A stretch of 64,000 nucleotides of DNA from Marinobacter nanhaiticus D15-8W. GTDB lineage: Bacteria; Pseudomonadota; Gammaproteobacteria; Pseudomonadales; Oleiphilaceae. The DNA lies in NCBI RefSeq assembly GCF_036511935.1, contig NZ_AP028878.1, positions 2,480,001 through 2,544,000 of the forward strand. Direction: 5' to 3'. Shown piece by piece: positions 63,433-64,000 of the stretch (position 1 is the first letter of the stretch; the number at the start of each line of letters is the position of its first letter). A model generated the notes under the pieces. That model saw only the letters and a list, made by a program, of their open reading frames with translations, searched no databases and had not been told where the DNA came from. The position numbers and the translations under genes are program-made.

Positions 63433-64000
63433 CTACACCTGGCACTCAGCAGCCAAAGCCTTCCCCGTACGCGACGGGTTGGAACGCCCCAACACCTCAC
63501 AAATCTCGTGACCAACCCGAGCCAGCGCATCGAGATCCACACCCGTCTCGAAGCCTTCACCCTGCAGCAAGTAAAGCACATCTTCGGTGGCAACATTTCC
63601 CGTAGCACCCTTGGCATAAGGACAACCTCCCAAACCGGCAACGGCACTATCGAAGGTCCGTACGCCTCGATCAAGGGCGGCGTAGATGTTGGCGATAGCC
63701 TGTCCCCGGGTATCGTGGCAGTGCAGGGCTAGGTTCTCGATCGGCAATAAGGGTAAGGTGGCATCCAGTAGGGCATGGACTTCCCTGGGGCGCGCAACGC
63801 CGATTGTATCGCCCAGGGAGACCTCATCTGCGCCCAGTTCGAGCAATTGCTTCACGACATCCGCCACCTGACCCGGTGCGATCCGGCCTTCATATGGACA
63901 GCCGACCACGCAGGACACGTAAGCCCGCACTCGCTTGCCCGCCGCCCGCGCACCGGCCACTACCGGCTGGAAGCGTTCGATGCTCTCGGCGATGGAGCAA
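63433..64000 (-). CDS. Hydroxymethylglutaryl-CoA lyase, C-terminal part (cut by window end)
   Basis: At least 189 codons visible; the N-terminal part lies beyond the window. HMG-CoA lyase features are 'YVSCVVGCPYEGRIAP', 'LGADEVSLGDTIGVARPREV', the metal-binding 'LALHCHDTRGQAIANIYAAL' and the signature Cys loop 'AGLGGCPYAKGATGNVATED'. It splits HMG-CoA into acetoacetate and acetyl-CoA at the end of leucine catabolism. The acetoacetate product is the substrate of the synthetase encoded next. Such genes usually end a liu-type leucine operon, which would lie to the right of this window. Confidence 0.95.
   Translation of the reverse strand, partial: CSIAESIERFQPVVAGARAAGKRVRAYVSCVVGCPYEGRIAPGQVADVVKQLLELGADEVSLGDTIGVARPREVHALLDATLPLLPIENLALHCHDTRGQAIANIYAALDRGVRTFDSAVAGLGGCPYAKGATGNVATEDVLYLLQGEGFETGVDLDALARVGHEICEVLGRSNPSRTGKALAAECQV

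Overview
The window looks like ordinary chromosome from a motile, aerobic, lipid-using marine gammaproteobacterium. ZipA places it in the Gammaproteobacteria. The GntR-smc-zipA-ligA block, the cheV-cheR/flgA/flgMN layout, the ETF/ETF-QO pair and the TRAP and fatty-acid genes make Marinobacter or a close relative my best guess, though this is inferred from gene content and not proven. I see no prophage, transposase gene, CRISPR array or rRNA operon. There is one tRNA gene (Ser, GGA).

Layout. 1-2.9 kb: the tail of dbpA, an ECF42-type sigma factor with its DGPF/YCII partner, and a GntR regulator. 2.9-10 kb: smc, zipA, ligA. 10-17.5 kb: a 961-residue Calx-beta/propeller lipoprotein, a CBS protein, mnmC, a periplasmic cyclophilin and a surface-type protein with a GspE-N-like domain. 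17.6-24.9 kb: flgN, flgM (with a textbook sigma-28 promoter) and flgA face cheV-cheR. These are followed by tRNA-Ser, a 200-bp tandem repeat containing the tRNA terminator, a LysR regulator and a chemoreceptor. 25-27.6 kb: gabT and hemH. 27.7-31.3 kb: a sulfur cluster (BigR/SqrR-like ArsR regulator with two cysteines 66 residues apart, two YeeE/YedE half-transporters, a DUF442 phosphatase/sulfurtransferase and a SulP permease). 31.8-33.9 kb: a phasin, a PhaD-like TetR regulator and exonuclease III.

34.1-42.2 kb holds the most interesting block. It is an eight-gene, nearly gapless minus-strand operon (desaturase, NTF2-like, SDR, FAD oxidoreductase, DUF1365, Cfa-like methyltransferase, DUF2878, secreted protein of unknown function) facing a renalase-like FAD protein across a short gap with a perfect 12-bp palindrome. 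Gene content points to modification of membrane acyl chains, but the product is unknown. 42.3-50.1 kb: an HD phosphohydrolase, an RssB/RssC-type receiver-PP2C plus STAS pair, gpsA, sixA, a class V aminotransferase, a DUF1285 protein and slyD.

50.2-54.9 kb: ETF-QO and etfBA are divergent around a perfect 20-bp palindrome that resembles a PsrA operator. The block is bracketed by two direct copies of a ~205-212 bp intergenic element with imperfect terminal inverted repeats (MITE-like); a third, partial, inverted copy lies at 63.3 kb. 54.9-64 kb: HMG-CoA lyase (cut by the window end), acetoacetyl-CoA synthetase and a sigma-54 activator run in one direction. The activator gene is followed by two matching TGTCCG-N6-CGGACA palindromes and a sigma-54 promoter that drives a TRAP transporter and a CoA-transferase. 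This reads as a self-contained uptake and activation circuit for a carboxylic acid tied to acetoacetate metabolism; the substrate is not known from sequence.
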